In this document: piece after piece, positions 1 through 8,913 of the stretch | Numbering within the stretch: position 1 is the stretch's first letter | Layout of the letters: every line of letters begins with the position of its first letter | Origin: Pseudomonas zanjanensis | GTDB lineage: Bacteria > Pseudomonadota > Gammaproteobacteria > Pseudomonadales > Pseudomonadaceae | DNA: 64,000 bases | Reading direction: 5' to 3' | Assembly (NCBI RefSeq): GCF_014268745.2 | Contig: NZ_JABWRB020000001.1 | Location: 2,232,001 to 2,296,000 of the forward strand | The notes under the pieces: model-generated | Databases searched by the model: none | The model's input: only the letters and a program-made list of their open reading frames with translations | What the model was told of the DNA's origin: nothing | Program-made: the position numbers and the translations under genes

Positions 1-151
1 CATGGGTGTGGCGGTGTTCTCCGGGATGCTCGGCGTGACCTTCTTCGGCCTGCTGCTCACCCCCGTCTTCTATGTACTGATCCGCAACTTCGTCGAACGC
101 AGCGAGGCCCGCAAGGCGGCCCGGGCTTTGAAACTGGAGGCGCAACAATGA
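1..151 (+). CDS. RND efflux permease, C-terminal end (partial)
   Basis: This is the last 49 codons of an inner-membrane RND drug-efflux pump of the MexF type; the rest lies upstream of the window. The visible part is a hydrophobic final membrane helix (GVTFFGLLLTPVFYVLI) followed by a short basic cytoplasmic tail (RNFVERSEARKAARALK), as expected for the end of an HAE1-family pump. The stop TGA (149-151) overlaps the ATG of the downstream outer-membrane factor gene, so the two are translationally coupled. The assignment to the MexF branch rests on this short tail and on the neighbour, so substrate range cannot be judged. Confidence 0.8.
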   Translation, partial: MGVAVFSGMLGVTFFGLLLTPVFYVLIRNFVERSEARKAARALKLEAQQ

Positions 152-1572
152 GTTTGAAAGCGTTCGTGCCGAGCTTGCTGGTCCTGGCATTGAGTGCCTG
201 TGCCGTAGGCCCGGACTACAAGGCACCACAAACGGAGGCGGCGAATATCACCACCGCCACCGACGGCGCCGCCGGCCAGAAGAACTTCGACCGCGCCCGT
301 TTCGAAGGCGTCTGGTGGCAGCAGTTCGACGACCCGACCCTCAACGCGTTGGTGACCCGTTCCCTGGACGGCAACCGCGAGTTGCGCGTGGCCTTCGCCC
401 GCTTGCGGGCCGCACGGGCGATTCGCGATGACGCCAGCAATGACGCCATGCCGACCATTACCAGCCGTGCCAGCAGCGAACTGGGCAAAGGCCAGAACCC
501 GATGGGGCAGACTGACGAGCGGGTCAACTCCGAGCGTTACGACCTGGGCCTGGACATGGCCTGGGAGCTGGATTTGTTCGGGCGCATCCAGCGCAACCTG
601 GAAGCCACCGATGCCGATCAACAGGCGATCGAAGCCGATCTCTATCAGTTGCAGGTGACGATGATCGCCGAGCTGGTGGATGCCTATGGTCAACTGCGCG
701 GCGCACAACTGCGGGAAAAGATCGCCCTGGCCAACCTGAAGAACCAGCAGGATTCGCGCAAGATCACCGAAAGCCTGCGTGATGCCGGCGTCGGCGATCA
801 GCTCGACGTGGTCCGTGCCGATGCGCGCCTGGCCTCGGTGGAAGCCAGCGTGCCACAGCTGCAGGCCGAGCAGGCGCGCCAACGCAATCGTATCGCCACG
901 CTGTTGGGCGAACGCCCGGACAAACTCAGCGTGGACCTGGGCCCGAAACAGCTGCCAGCCATCGCCAAGGCCCTACCCATCGGCGACCCGGGTGAACTGC
1001 TGCAACGGCGCCCGGACATCCTCAGTGCCGAACGCCAACTGGCCGCCGCCACGGCGCGCATCGGCGTGGCCAAGGCCGACCTGTTCCCACGGGTCAGCTT
1101 GAGCGGTTTCCTCGGTTTCACCGCCGGACGCGGTTCGCAGATCGGTTCCTCTGCCGCCAACGCCTGGGCGCTGGGCCCGAGCATTACCTGGGCCGCTTTC
1201 GACCTGGGCAGCGTGCGGGCGCGCTTGCGCGGTGCCGACGCCGAGGCGGACGGAGCTCTGGCGAACTACGAACAGCAAGTGCTGCTGGCCCTGGAAGAGT
1301 CGGAAAATGCCTTCAGTGACTATGGCAAGCGTCAGCAGCGGCTGATCTCGCTGATCCGCCAGAGCGAATCGAGCCGCGCCGCCGCCGACCTGGCAGAGAT
1401 TCGCTACCGCGAAGGCACCGTGGATTTCCTCGTGCTGCTCGACGCCCAACGTGAACGCCTGGCGGCCGAAGACACCCAGGCCCAGGCCGAAGTGGACCTG
1501 TACCGCGGCATCGTCGCGATCTACAAGGCCCTGGGTGGCGGCTGGCAACCGGAAACCGTCGCCAGCAATTGA
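148..1572 (+). CDS. RND efflux outer-membrane factor lipoprotein (OprN/OprM, NodT family)
   Basis: 474-aa outer-membrane channel of a tripartite efflux pump. The N-terminus is a lipoprotein signal (lipobox LSAC, Cys at about residue 18) followed by the family motif AVGPDY. Two tandem OEP repeats follow: the first contains WELDLFGR, and the second has the marker region RRPDILSAERQLAAATARIGVAKADLFPR. It ends in the usual LGGGWQP. The length is normal for OprM/OprN. The start ATG overlaps the permease stop in an ATGA arrangement, and the gene closes the efflux operon before a strong terminator. OprN-like is preferred because the permease tail looks MexF-like; the exact pump is not provable here. 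Confidence 0.9.
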   Translation: MSLKAFVPSLLVLALSACAVGPDYKAPQTEAANITTATDGAAGQKNFDRARFEGVWWQQFDDPTLNALVTRSLDGNRELRVAFARLRAARAIRDDASNDAMPTITSRASSELGKGQNPMGQTDERVNSERYDLGLDMAWELDLFGRIQRNLEATDADQQAIEADLYQLQVTMIAELVDAYGQLRGAQLREKIALANLKNQQDSRKITESLRDAGVGDQLDVVRADARLASVEASVPQLQAEQARQRNRIATLLGERPDKLSVDLGPKQLPAIAKALPIGDPGELLQRRPDILSAERQLAAATARIGVAKADLFPRVSLSGFLGFTAGRGSQIGSSAANAWALGPSITWAAFDLGSVRARLRGADAEADGALANYEQQVLLALEESENAFSDYGKRQQRLISLIRQSESSRAAADLAEIRYREGTVDFLVLLDAQRERLAAEDTQAQAEVDLYRGIVAIYKALGGGWQPETVASN

Positions 1573-1590
1573 CCCGCCCGGCTCAACCGA

Positions 1591-1660
1591 GCTCCTTTGG
1601 TTGGCCGCAACCAGCCAAATTTTTGCCCCGCGTCTCATTTGGACGCGGGGCTTTTTTTCG
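1591..1660 (+). terminator. Rho-independent terminator with upstream mini-hairpin
   Basis: A short hairpin, GGTTGGCCGCAACC, is followed by a GC-rich stem (CCCCGCGTC / GACGCGGGG) and seven T's, 19 nt after the efflux operon stop. The same two-hairpin module recurs in reverse orientation at 59885-59955. Confidence 0.9.
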
Positions 1661-1719
1661 GCTGTTACTAGTCCCGGCCCCTGGGGAGATATTGAACAAG
1701 AGGTTCACCGCTGCTCTAC

Positions 1720-1810
1720 TGTGGGAGCGGGCTTGCTCGCGAAAGCGGTGGATCAGCTTGAAGATATGTCGAAGGTGCAGCCGCCTTCGCGAGCAAGCCC
1801 GCTCCCACAG
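1720..1810. repeat. REP pair, type A (GTGGGAGCGGGCTTGCTCGCG)
   Basis: Two oppositely oriented Pseudomonas REP palindromes (GTGGGAGCGGGCTTGCTCGC and its complement) are separated by about 45 bp, forming a REP doublet between the efflux operon and the TPR gene. The span contains no gene. Confidence 0.9.
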
Positions 1811-1901
1811 GGTTAAATGCGCATAACTCACAAGGTTTGACTCAGGCCGCCACCTGACCGAAGCTTGCGGCATTTCACGCTTCTGGTAATGGATTCCCTG
1901 C

Positions 1902-2969
1902 ATGCCCTCGCCTCGCCGCCGCTATCTGCTCCTCAGCCTCTGTGTCCTGTTGTTGATCGGTCTTGTCGCGGTGTGGCTGCGCAGCACCACGCCGCAGATC
2001 CCCGAGGCAATCAAGCGTGGCTACAGCGAAGCCTTGGAAAGCGCCCGCAACGGACAGCCGGGGGCGGCGCGGATGCTTTACCAGCAACTGGGACGTCCGG
2101 ATCTCTCGCCCAAGCGCCGCGTGTGGCTGCACGCCGAACTGCCCAACTACCCCAGCCCCCAAGCCCTGAAACTGGCGGACGCCGACCTGCACAGCGAGTC
2201 GCCGGACGTGCGCCGGGCCGCCATTGGCAGCGTCGTCGGGCTGGTCCCGACAGGCCAACGCAGCCTGTTGCTCGGCCCGCTTCTGGACGATGACGACCCG
2301 AACGTCCGGTTCGCCGCCGTGAACGCGCTGCTGGGCCTGTCGCCAGATGATCTCGGCTTGTATTTCGGCGCGATGCAGATCGCCATCGACACTTGGGAGC
2401 AGATGCTCGAAGACGGCCCGAAAACCGCTGAGTCCCACTACCAACTCGCCCGGCTGCACCTGCACAACGCCGAATTGAAGAAAGCCCAATTGGCCCTTGA
2501 GCAGGCCTTGCGCCTGCAACCGGACAACCTGCCGGCGCTGGTCATGCAGATCGAAGTGCTGGACAAACAGGGCCAGGGCGAAGCCGCCCGACAATTACTC
2601 GCCCGACAGTTGCAAACCCAGCCAGCGTCGGCTTATCTGCAACATGCGCTGGGCATGTGGCTGCTGCAACACGGCCAGAGCGAGTATGCCGTGCTCGGCC
2701 TGGCAAAAGCCGTGGAACTGGAACCCGAAAACCGGCATTACCGCTATGACCTGGCAACCACCCTACATGCTGAACAGGAAGTGGAAGCCGCGCAGAAACA
2801 GTTGCAGGAAATCGTCCAGCGCTACCCCGCCGACCGCAAGGCCCGGGTGTTGCTGATCAACTATTGGAAGGAGACCGGCCAGTTGCAGAACGTTCAGATC
2901 CTGTTGGCGCAACTGGAACAGCTGAACCCCGATGACCCGGCCCTGCAACAGGGTTTGCAGGCGGACTAG
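1902..2969 (+). CDS. Membrane-anchored TPR-repeat protein
   Basis: 355-aa protein of unknown specific role. It starts with a basic stretch and one membrane helix (about residues 7-25, LLLSLCVLLLIGLVAVWL), so it is probably anchored in the inner membrane with a periplasmic body. Residues about 80-150 look like a HEAT-type segment (DVRRAAIGSVVGL, DPNVRFAAVNALLGL). Residues about 180-350 are TPR-like helices (ESHYQLARLHLHNAELKKAQLALEQAL, ASAYLQHALGMWLLQHGQSEYAV). It stands alone between two REP elements. A scaffold or chaperone role is inferred from the repeats only. Confidence 0.75.
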   Translation: MPSPRRRYLLLSLCVLLLIGLVAVWLRSTTPQIPEAIKRGYSEALESARNGQPGAARMLYQQLGRPDLSPKRRVWLHAELPNYPSPQALKLADADLHSESPDVRRAAIGSVVGLVPTGQRSLLLGPLLDDDDPNVRFAAVNALLGLSPDDLGLYFGAMQIAIDTWEQMLEDGPKTAESHYQLARLHLHNAELKKAQLALEQALRLQPDNLPALVMQIEVLDKQGQGEAARQLLARQLQTQPASAYLQHALGMWLLQHGQSEYAVLGLAKAVELEPENRHYRYDLATTLHAEQEVEAAQKQLQEIVQRYPADRKARVLLINYWKETGQLQNVQILLAQLEQLNPDDPALQQGLQAD

Positions 2970-3002
2970 CCGTTAAGTGGAACCTTGGGCAAACACACAA
3001 TC

Positions 3003-3093
3003 CGTGGCGAGGGAGCTTGCTCCCGCTGGGCTGCGCAGCAGCCCCAAGACAGGGCCGCTTCGCGACCCAGCGGGAGCAAGCTCCCTCGCCACA
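3003..3093. repeat. REP pair, type B (GTGGCGAGGGAGCTTGCTCCC)
   Basis: Inverted pair of the second REP family (GTGGCGAGGGAGCTTGCTCC, then its complement). The arms continue through CGCTGGG so the unit can form one long hairpin. It fills most of the 311-bp gap before the KaiC-like gene; no other feature was seen there. Confidence 0.9.
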
Positions 3094-3280
3094 GGATGAC
3101 TGCTCGGCTTCATTTCGCTTAGCTGACTAGCATGGGTCTGTGGGCCGTCGTCGCATACCGAAAAGTTGTGCAGTACCCCGCGTTTTGTCGATGTAAGCGG
3201 AACCGCCATCACCGCCAAAGGTCAAGTGTTCAGGCAGTCGATTTCAGGCGTTACCCCGCCTGCTGCCTACTTCCCTAGTC

Positions 3281-4798
3281 ATGAGAGGGCTATTTTTGTC
3301 TACATCTAACGAGTTGATCAGTGCAAAAGCCGCCACCGGTATTGAGGGTCTGGACGATATCCTCTCCGGTGGTTTGTCCCGCGGCCATGTGTTCCTGCTC
3401 GAAGGGGAACCGGGGACCGGTAAGACCACGGTCGCGCTGCATTTTCTGTTGGCCGGCGCCAAGGCTGGCGAGCGCTCGTTGTACATCACGCTCTCGGAAA
3501 CCGAGCGTGAACTGCGTCAGGGCGCGGCCTCCCACGGCTGGACCTTGGATGAGAACATTCATATTTTCGAGCTGACCCCGCCCGAAAGCCTGCTCAATGC
3601 CGAGCACCAGCAAAGCCTGCTGTATTCCTCGGACCTGGAGCTGGGCGAAGCGACCCGGCAGATCTTCGAAGTGGTCGAACGGTTCAAGCCGACCCGTGTA
3701 GTGCTCGACAGCCTGTCGGAGATCCGCCTGCTGGCGCAAAGCTCCCTGCGCTACCGTCGCCAGATCCTGGCGATCAAGCATTATTTCGTGCGCTACGACG
3801 CCACGGTCCTGTTGCTCGACGACTTGACCACCGAATCCCTGGACAAAACCGTGCACAGCGTCGCCCACGGCGTGGTGCGCCTGGAAGAACTGACCCCCAA
3901 CTATGGCGCCGAACGGCGGCGGGTCCGGGTGGTCAAGTATCGCGGGCAGAAATACCGCGGCGGTTTCCATGACTTCACCATCATGGGCGACGGCGTGCAC
4001 GTGTTCCCGCGCCTGGTGGCCGCCGAACACCGCGGCCAGTACCTGCGCCAACAACTCTCCAGCGGCATCGGCGAAATGGACCTGCTGCTGGGCGGTGGTA
4101 TCGAGACCGGCTCCAGCACGTTGATCCTGGGGCCAGCGGGAACTGGCAAGTCGCTGATCGCGATGATTTTCGCCGCAGCCGCCGTGCAGCGTGGCGAGAA
4201 GGCCGCGCTGTTTATCTTCGATGAAGAGTTGGGCTTGCTGTTCGAGCGCATGAAAAACATCGGCATCGACCTGCAGGCCTTGCAAAAAACCGGCAACCTG
4301 CTGATCGAACAGGTGGACGCCGCCGAGCTGTCCCCCGGCGAGTTCTCCCACCGCGTACGTCGCTGCGTCGATGAAGGAGACATCAAGACCGTGGTCATCG
4401 ACAGCATCAACGGCTACCAGGCGGCGATGCCGGAAGAGAACGCCCTGGTACTGCACATGCATGAATTGCTGCTCTATCTCAACCGCAAGGGCGCGGCGAC
4501 CTTCATGACCGTCGCCCAGCACGGCCTGGTCGGCGACATGCAGGCCCCGGTGGACATTACTTACCTGGCCGACACGGTGATTCTGTTGCGTTATTTCGAA
4601 GCACTGGGCAAGGTTCGCCGGGCCATTTCCATCATCAAGAAACGCACCGGCAGCCACGAGTCGACCATCCGCGAATACCGCATCAGCGGCTCGGGCATGA
4701 CCATTGGCGAACCACTGGAAGCATTCCAGGGTGTCTTGCGCGGGGTCCCCACCTACATGGGCGAGAGCAACCCGCTGCTCAAGGATGAACACCGGTGA
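3281..4798 (+). CDS. KaiC-like double-domain RecA-fold ATPase
   Basis: 505-aa member of the KaiC/circadian-clock ATPase superfamily with two KaiC domains. CI has Walker A GEPGTGKTT (residues 42-50) and the acidic pair SETERE after it. CII has Walker A GPAGTGKS (about 285-292), FDEE, and the C-terminal RAISIIKKRTGSHESTIREYRIS block. At the position of the KaiC phosphorylation site Ser431-Thr432 the protein reads ITYLADT, so the residues are Thr-Tyr. There is no kaiA or kaiB nearby. The stop overlaps the start of the next gene, a hybrid histidine kinase, implying coupled expression. ATPase activity and a signalling role are inferred from the family. The ATG has a weak ribosome site; a TTG a few codons later is an alternative start. 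Confidence 0.9.
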   Translation: MRGLFLSTSNELISAKAATGIEGLDDILSGGLSRGHVFLLEGEPGTGKTTVALHFLLAGAKAGERSLYITLSETERELRQGAASHGWTLDENIHIFELTPPESLLNAEHQQSLLYSSDLELGEATRQIFEVVERFKPTRVVLDSLSEIRLLAQSSLRYRRQILAIKHYFVRYDATVLLLDDLTTESLDKTVHSVAHGVVRLEELTPNYGAERRRVRVVKYRGQKYRGGFHDFTIMGDGVHVFPRLVAAEHRGQYLRQQLSSGIGEMDLLLGGGIETGSSTLILGPAGTGKSLIAMIFAAAAVQRGEKAALFIFDEELGLLFERMKNIGIDLQALQKTGNLLIEQVDAAELSPGEFSHRVRRCVDEGDIKTVVIDSINGYQAAMPEENALVLHMHELLLYLNRKGAATFMTVAQHGLVGDMQAPVDITYLADTVILLRYFEALGKVRRAISIIKKRTGSHESTIREYRISGSGMTIGEPLEAFQGVLRGVPTYMGESNPLLKDEHR

Positions 4799-6465
4799 CG
4801 CTGGCCGAGCCCCTGTCCGAGCGGGCGCTGATTCTCGCGCCGCTGGGACGGGACAGCCAGATTGCCCTGATGATCCTCAATGAAGCCGGTTTTGCCGGCC
4901 TCATCTGTCGCCACCTGGGTCATTTATGCGAAGAGCTGGAAAGCGGTGCCGGCCTGCTGGTGATCTCGTCGGAGGCCTTGGTCGGGCCTGACCTGGAAAC
5001 GCTGTTCCTGCAAATCGAGCAGCAGCCCGCCTGGTCCGACCTGCCCATTGTCTTGCTGACCCATCACGGTGGGCCGGAACAGAACCCGGCGGCGCGGATC
5101 GGCATGCAGTTGGGCAACGTGACGTTCCTCGAGCGTCCTTTCCACCCCGTTACGCTGATCAGCTTGGTCACCACCGCCCTGCGCGGGCGTCGAAGGCAGT
5201 ACGAAGCCCGCGACCGCCTGATCGATCTCAGCAACAGCGAACTGCGCCTGCAAACCACCCTCGAAACCCTCGAACAGCAGGTGGAAGAGCGTACCGCCCA
5301 GTTGCGCCACAACGAAGAAGCCCTGCGCCAGTCGCAGAAGATGGAAGCGGTTGGCCAGCTTACCGGCGGCATCGCCCATGACTTCAACAACATGCTCACC
5401 GGGATCATCGGCAGCCTCGAGCTGTTGCGCCGTCGCCTGGCCCGGGGCCGTACCGAGGACCTGGACAGTCTGATCGACCTGGGCGTGACCTCGGCCAACC
5501 GCGCCGCCGGCCTGACCCATCGCCTGCTGGCGTTCTCCCGGCGGCAATCGCTGGACTCCAAGGCGGTCCAGATGAATACCCTGGTGCTTTCCATGGGCGA
5601 ACTGCTGCAGCGCAGCCTCAACGAAAGCATTCGCCTGGACATGCAACTGGACGAACAACTCTGGGTCGCCGAAGCCGACCCCAATCAACTGGAAAGCGCC
5701 CTGCTCAACCTGGTGCTCAACGCCAGGGATGCCATGCCCAACGGCGGCAACCTGGTGGTGCAGACTCGCAATCGGCACTTGGATGCCGACTTCACCGAGG
5801 CCTACCCCAACCTCGCGCCCGGTGACTATGTGGTGCTGAGTGTGCAGGACACCGGTTGCGGCATGCCCGAAGCGGTGATCAGTCGCGCTTTCGATCCGTT
5901 CTTCACCACCAAGCCGATCGGCCAGGGCACCGGGCTGGGCCTGTCGATGATTTATGGCTTCAGCAAGCAATCCCGTGGCCATGTGACCATCGACAGCGAA
6001 GTCGACATAGGCACCACCGTGAACCTTTACCTGCCACGCTTCGTCGGGGAAGAAATTCACGAGCCCCAGGTTGCCACCCAGCACGCGCCGTATGCGCAGG
6101 ATGGCGAGACCGTGCTGATCGTCGAGGACGATCCGGCGGTGCGGGTGTTGGTGAGCGCGGTATTAAGCGAATTGGGCTATGCCTTTGTGGAGGCGGCCGA
6201 CGCCAACGGCGCGTTGCCGATCCTCCAGTCAAGCCAGCGCATCGACCTGCTGATCAGCGACGTTGGCCTGCCCGGCATGAATGGTCGGCAACTGGCGGAG
6301 ATCGGACGGCAGGTCCGCCCGGACCTGCGGGTGCTGTTCATCACCGGCTACGCCGAGCATGCAGCGGTGCGCGGCGGCTTCCTTGACCCGGGGATGCAGA
6401 TGATCACCAAGCCGTTCACGTTTGACTTGTTGACGGCGAAGGTGCGGGAAATGATTCAGGTTTGA
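4795..6465 (+). CDS. Hybrid sensor histidine kinase with C-terminal receiver
   Basis: 556-aa cytoplasmic kinase that starts at a GTG overlapping the KaiC-like stop codon. Domain order: degenerate receiver-like domain (about 8-125) in which the phospho-acceptor position reads LVISSEAL instead of an Asp motif; coiled coil (about 130-180); HisKA with phospho-acceptor His195 in [11 protein letters not shown]; HATPase with [17 protein letters not shown] and [14 protein letters not shown]; and a C-terminal receiver with EDD and Asp489 in [11 protein letters not shown]. No membrane helix is visible, so the input must be intracellular. The one-operon coupling suggests the KaiC-like ATPase is its partner; this is inference. 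Confidence 0.92.
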   Translation: MTLAEPLSERALILAPLGRDSQIALMILNEAGFAGLICRHLGHLCEELESGAGLLVISSEALVGPDLETLFLQIEQQPAWSDLPIVLLTHHGGPEQNPAARIGMQLGNVTFLERPFHPVTLISLVTTALRGRRRQYEARDRLIDLSNSELRLQTTLETLEQQVEERTAQLRHNEEALRQSQKMEAVGQLTGGIAHDFNNMLTGIIGSLELLRRRLARGRTEDLDSLIDLGVTSANRAAGLTHRLLAFSRRQSLDSKAVQMNTLVLSMGELLQRSLNESIRLDMQLDEQLWVAEADPNQLESALLNLVLNARDAMPNGGNLVVQTRNRHLDADFTEAYPNLAPGDYVVLSVQDTGCGMPEAVISRAFDPFFTTKPIGQGTGLGLSMIYGFSKQSRGHVTIDSEVDIGTTVNLYLPRFVGEEIHEPQVATQHAPYAQDGETVLIVEDDPAVRVLVSAVLSELGYAFVEAADANGALPILQSSQRIDLLISDVGLPGMNGRQLAEIGRQVRPDLRVLFITGYAEHAAVRGGFLDPGMQMITKPFTFDLLTAKVREMIQV

Positions 6466-6503
6466 GGTGATGAGCGCTGTTTGAGCTTGGGCATTACACA
6501 CAG

Positions 6504-6637
6504 TGTGGCGAGGGAGCTTGCTCCCGCTGGGGTGCGAAGCAGCCCCCAATAAGGTCGACTCAATGAACCTGACACATCGAGGTGCCGGTTTTTGGGGGCG
6601 CTCCGCACCCCAGCGGGAGCAAGCTCCCTCGCCACAG
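6504..6637. repeat. REP pair, type B
   Basis: Inverted type-B REP doublet between two convergent signalling operons. The arms (GTGGCGAGGGAGCTTGCTCC / complement) are about 60 bp apart. It probably lies in both 3' untranslated regions. Confidence 0.9.
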
Positions 6638-6669
6638 GGGGTCGCCTGATCTGCCGGGATGTCTCCTGC

Positions 6670-7047
6670 CTACGACAACATCGACTGCATGATGCGTTGC
6701 AGTTCATCCAGGTCGAACGGCTTTTCCAGGATTGGTGCCTTGTGGGTAATCGGACTGTCCGTGTCGCGCACTTCCTGCGCGTAGCCACTGATGAAAATCA
6801 CCTTCAGCTCGGGGCGCAACTTGACTGCGGGTTCGGCAATCTGCACCCCAGAGATACCGCCCGGCAGGCGGAAGTCGGTAATCATCATGTCCAGATGCGG
6901 CTTGCTCGCCAGGATCTCGAACGCCTGGGCGCCGCTTTCGGCTTGCAGCACCCGGTATCCCTCGCCCGACAGGTAGGCCGACAGCACCATCAGGATCGAC
7001 GGGTCATCCTCGACGATCAATACAACATCTTGCGCATCTTCACTCAT
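6670..7047 (-). CDS. Single-domain response regulator (receiver only)
   Basis: 125-aa CheY-like receiver with no output domain. Motifs: acidic pocket VEDD near residue 13, phospho-acceptor Asp58 in MMITDFRLPGG, Ser in FISGYA and the conserved Lys in LEKPF. The chosen ATG (7047) overlaps the end of the upstream hybrid kinase by 8 nt. An upstream in-frame start would add seven residues. It is the last gene of the minus-strand operon (kinase, CheR, CheB, kinase, receiver), so it is a likely phospho-acceptor for one of these kinases. It resembles the receiver domain of the kinase at 4795-6465. Confidence 0.9.
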   Translation of the reverse strand: MSEDAQDVVLIVEDDPSILMVLSAYLSGEGYRVLQAESGAQAFEILASKPHLDMMITDFRLPGGISGVQIAEPAVKLRPELKVIFISGYAQEVRDTDSPITHKAPILEKPFDLDELQRIMQSMLS

Positions 7048-8329
7048 GAGAAGCCTTTGTTCGATCAATAGCTGCTGATACGACCTTGGGGTCTCTCAGA
7101 GGTTGCGTCTGTTCGGCGGTTTTGTCCAAGACAGTTTTCTGCAAGGGCAGGCAAACACGAAACAACGCCCCTTCATTGAGCCGACTGTCCACCGTGATCG
7201 TCCCGCCATGGGCCGTGACGATCTGCTCGGAAATGAACAGCCCCAGCCCGAGCCCCGAGGCGGCGGCCTTGGACGATACGCGCTCGAACTGCTGGAAGAT
7301 ACGTTCCTGGTTCTCCTCGCTGATGCCGATGCCGTGGTCCTGGACCTCGATGCAGGCGTGATCGGAGGTCTTGTAGACGCGCACTTCGATCGGCCCCTTG
7401 CCGCCGTAGCGCAGCGCATTGGTCAACAGGTTCGAGACCACCTGCTCGATGCGAAACTCGTCCCAAAGCCCCTCCACCGCCGGCTCGACCATGCACGTCA
7501 ACGAGCACTCGGCCACGGCGATCTGCGGCTGGAAGTTGCGCAGCAGGTTTTCCACCAATGCCGTCAGGTTGAAGCGGGTCGGCCGGATCGACAGCTTGCC
7601 GGTACGAATCCGCGACACATCCAGCATGTCCTCGATCAGCCGGATCAGGCTCTTGATCTGGCGCTCGTCGCGCTCGACCATCGCGCGCACCTTGTCCAGG
7701 CTGAAGGCGGCGGCATTGTCCCGGGCCAGGTGCATCTTGCGCAGTTGGGTCTCGAGGATGAGGCCATTGAGGGGCGTGCGCACCTCGTGGGCGACGATGG
7801 ACATGAAATCGTCTCGCATGCGCACCGCCTGTTCCAGCTCGCCACGGGTGGCCTCGAGCTGCTGCAACAGGACCTCCTGCTCGCGACGACTCTGTTCGAG
7901 GGCCACGACTTGTTCCTTCATGGCCTTTCGTTGGCGATACAGCTCGACGAACACATTGACCTTGCTCTTGACGGCCTGGGTGTCCAGCGGCTTGTGCAGG
8001 AAGTCCACCGCGCCATTTTCATAACCGGTGAAGGCATAGTTGCGCTCACGCCCGGCGGCGCTGACGAAAATGATCGGGATGCTGCGGGTCTTTTCCGTGC
8101 CGCGCATCAGCTCGGCCAGCCCGAAACCGTTCATCTCCGGCATCTGCACATCGATGATGGCCAGGGCGAAGTCGTGTTGCAGCAGCAGGGACAGTGCTTC
8201 GTCCGCCGACAGGGCCTTGAAGACCTCGCGATCGTCTCCCCTGATCAATGCTTCCAGGGCCAACAGATTCTCAGGCAGATCGTCGACGATCAGCAGTTTG
8301 GCTTGAATATCTCTTGGCATGTGGTTCAT
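7040..8329 (-). CDS. Receiver-histidine kinase hybrid (REC-HisKA-HATPase)
   Basis: 429-aa cytoplasmic protein. It has an N-terminal receiver (VDD at about 15; phospho-acceptor Asp60 in LAIIDVQMPEMNG; Lys in LHKPL), a coiled coil (about 125-175), HisKA with His181 in IVAHEVRTPLNGL, and HATPase motifs NLLTNALRYG, DHGIGI and ASGLGLGLFIS. Because the receiver precedes the kinase, it may accept phosphate from the large multi-receiver kinase upstream and relay it to the small receiver downstream. Its ATG overlaps the CheB stop as ATGA. No membrane segment. Confidence 0.92.
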   Translation of the reverse strand: MNHMPRDIQAKLLIVDDLPENLLALEALIRGDDREVFKALSADEALSLLLQHDFALAIIDVQMPEMNGFGLAELMRGTEKTRSIPIIFVSAAGRERNYAFTGYENGAVDFLHKPLDTQAVKSKVNVFVELYRQRKAMKEQVVALEQSRREQEVLLQQLEATRGELEQAVRMRDDFMSIVAHEVRTPLNGLILETQLRKMHLARDNAAAFSLDKVRAMVERDERQIKSLIRLIEDMLDVSRIRTGKLSIRPTRFNLTALVENLLRNFQPQIAVAECSLTCMVEPAVEGLWDEFRIEQVVSNLLTNALRYGGKGPIEVRVYKTSDHACIEVQDHGIGISEENQERIFQQFERVSSKAAASGLGLGLFISEQIVTAHGGTITVDSRLNEGALFRVCLPLQKTVLDKTAEQTQPLRDPKVVSAAIDRTKASHE

Positions 8330-8913
8330 TCCAGCCCGGCCAGCAACTGGCCGATGCCTTGCAAAGTGAGGATATGGTCGGGCTCGTGCAGGGCCAGCGC
8401 CGCTTCGGGCATGGTCGAGACCTGGGCTTCCACGGGATCCTGGACCACCGTGATCCCGCCCAGGGCCTTGACCCTCGCCAGGCCCCGGGCGCCATCGTCG
8501 TTGGCACCGGTCAGCACCACGGCCAGCAACGTCTCGCCGTAGACATCGGCGGCCGATTCAAACAGCACGTCGATGGACGGTCGCGAATGGTGTACGGGGG
8601 CCTCCAGGCTCAACGACAGGCTGCGGTCGGCCTCGACCGACAAGTGATAACCGGGCGTGGCGACGTACAAGGTGCCCGGGGCGATGTCCTGCTTGTCCCG
8701 GGCTTCTTCTACCGGCACCGCCAGACGATGGCCGAACACAGAGGCCAACTGGCTGTCACGCTCATCCGGCAAATGCAACACCACCAGGACGGGCACGCCA
8801 AAACCTTTGCGCAGGTGTCCGAACACCCTGAGCAATGCTTCGACACCGCCGGCCGATGCGCCGACGACAATGGCCTCGATGGCCGGCCTGGATCTGTCCT
8901 TCGTCTGGTTCAT
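8326..8913 (-). CDS. Stand-alone CheB-type protein-glutamate methylesterase domain
   Basis: 195-aa CheB catalytic domain without the usual N-terminal receiver. The catalytic triad is visible: Ser20 in VVGASAGGVEAL, His in VVLHLPDERDS, and Asp in LTGANDDGA. It hydrolyses methyl-glutamate or deamidates glutamine on sensor proteins. There is no chemoreceptor gene in the window, so the substrate is probably one of the adjacent kinases or a remote protein. The ATG overlaps the CheR stop (ATGA) and its own stop overlaps the next kinase, giving strict co-translation. Confidence 0.92.
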   Translation of the reverse strand: MNQTKDRSRPAIEAIVVGASAGGVEALLRVFGHLRKGFGVPVLVVLHLPDERDSQLASVFGHRLAVPVEEARDKQDIAPGTLYVATPGYHLSVEADRSLSLSLEAPVHHSRPSIDVLFESAADVYGETLLAVVLTGANDDGARGLARVKALGGITVVQDPVEAQVSTMPEAALALHEPDHILTLQGIGQLLAGLE

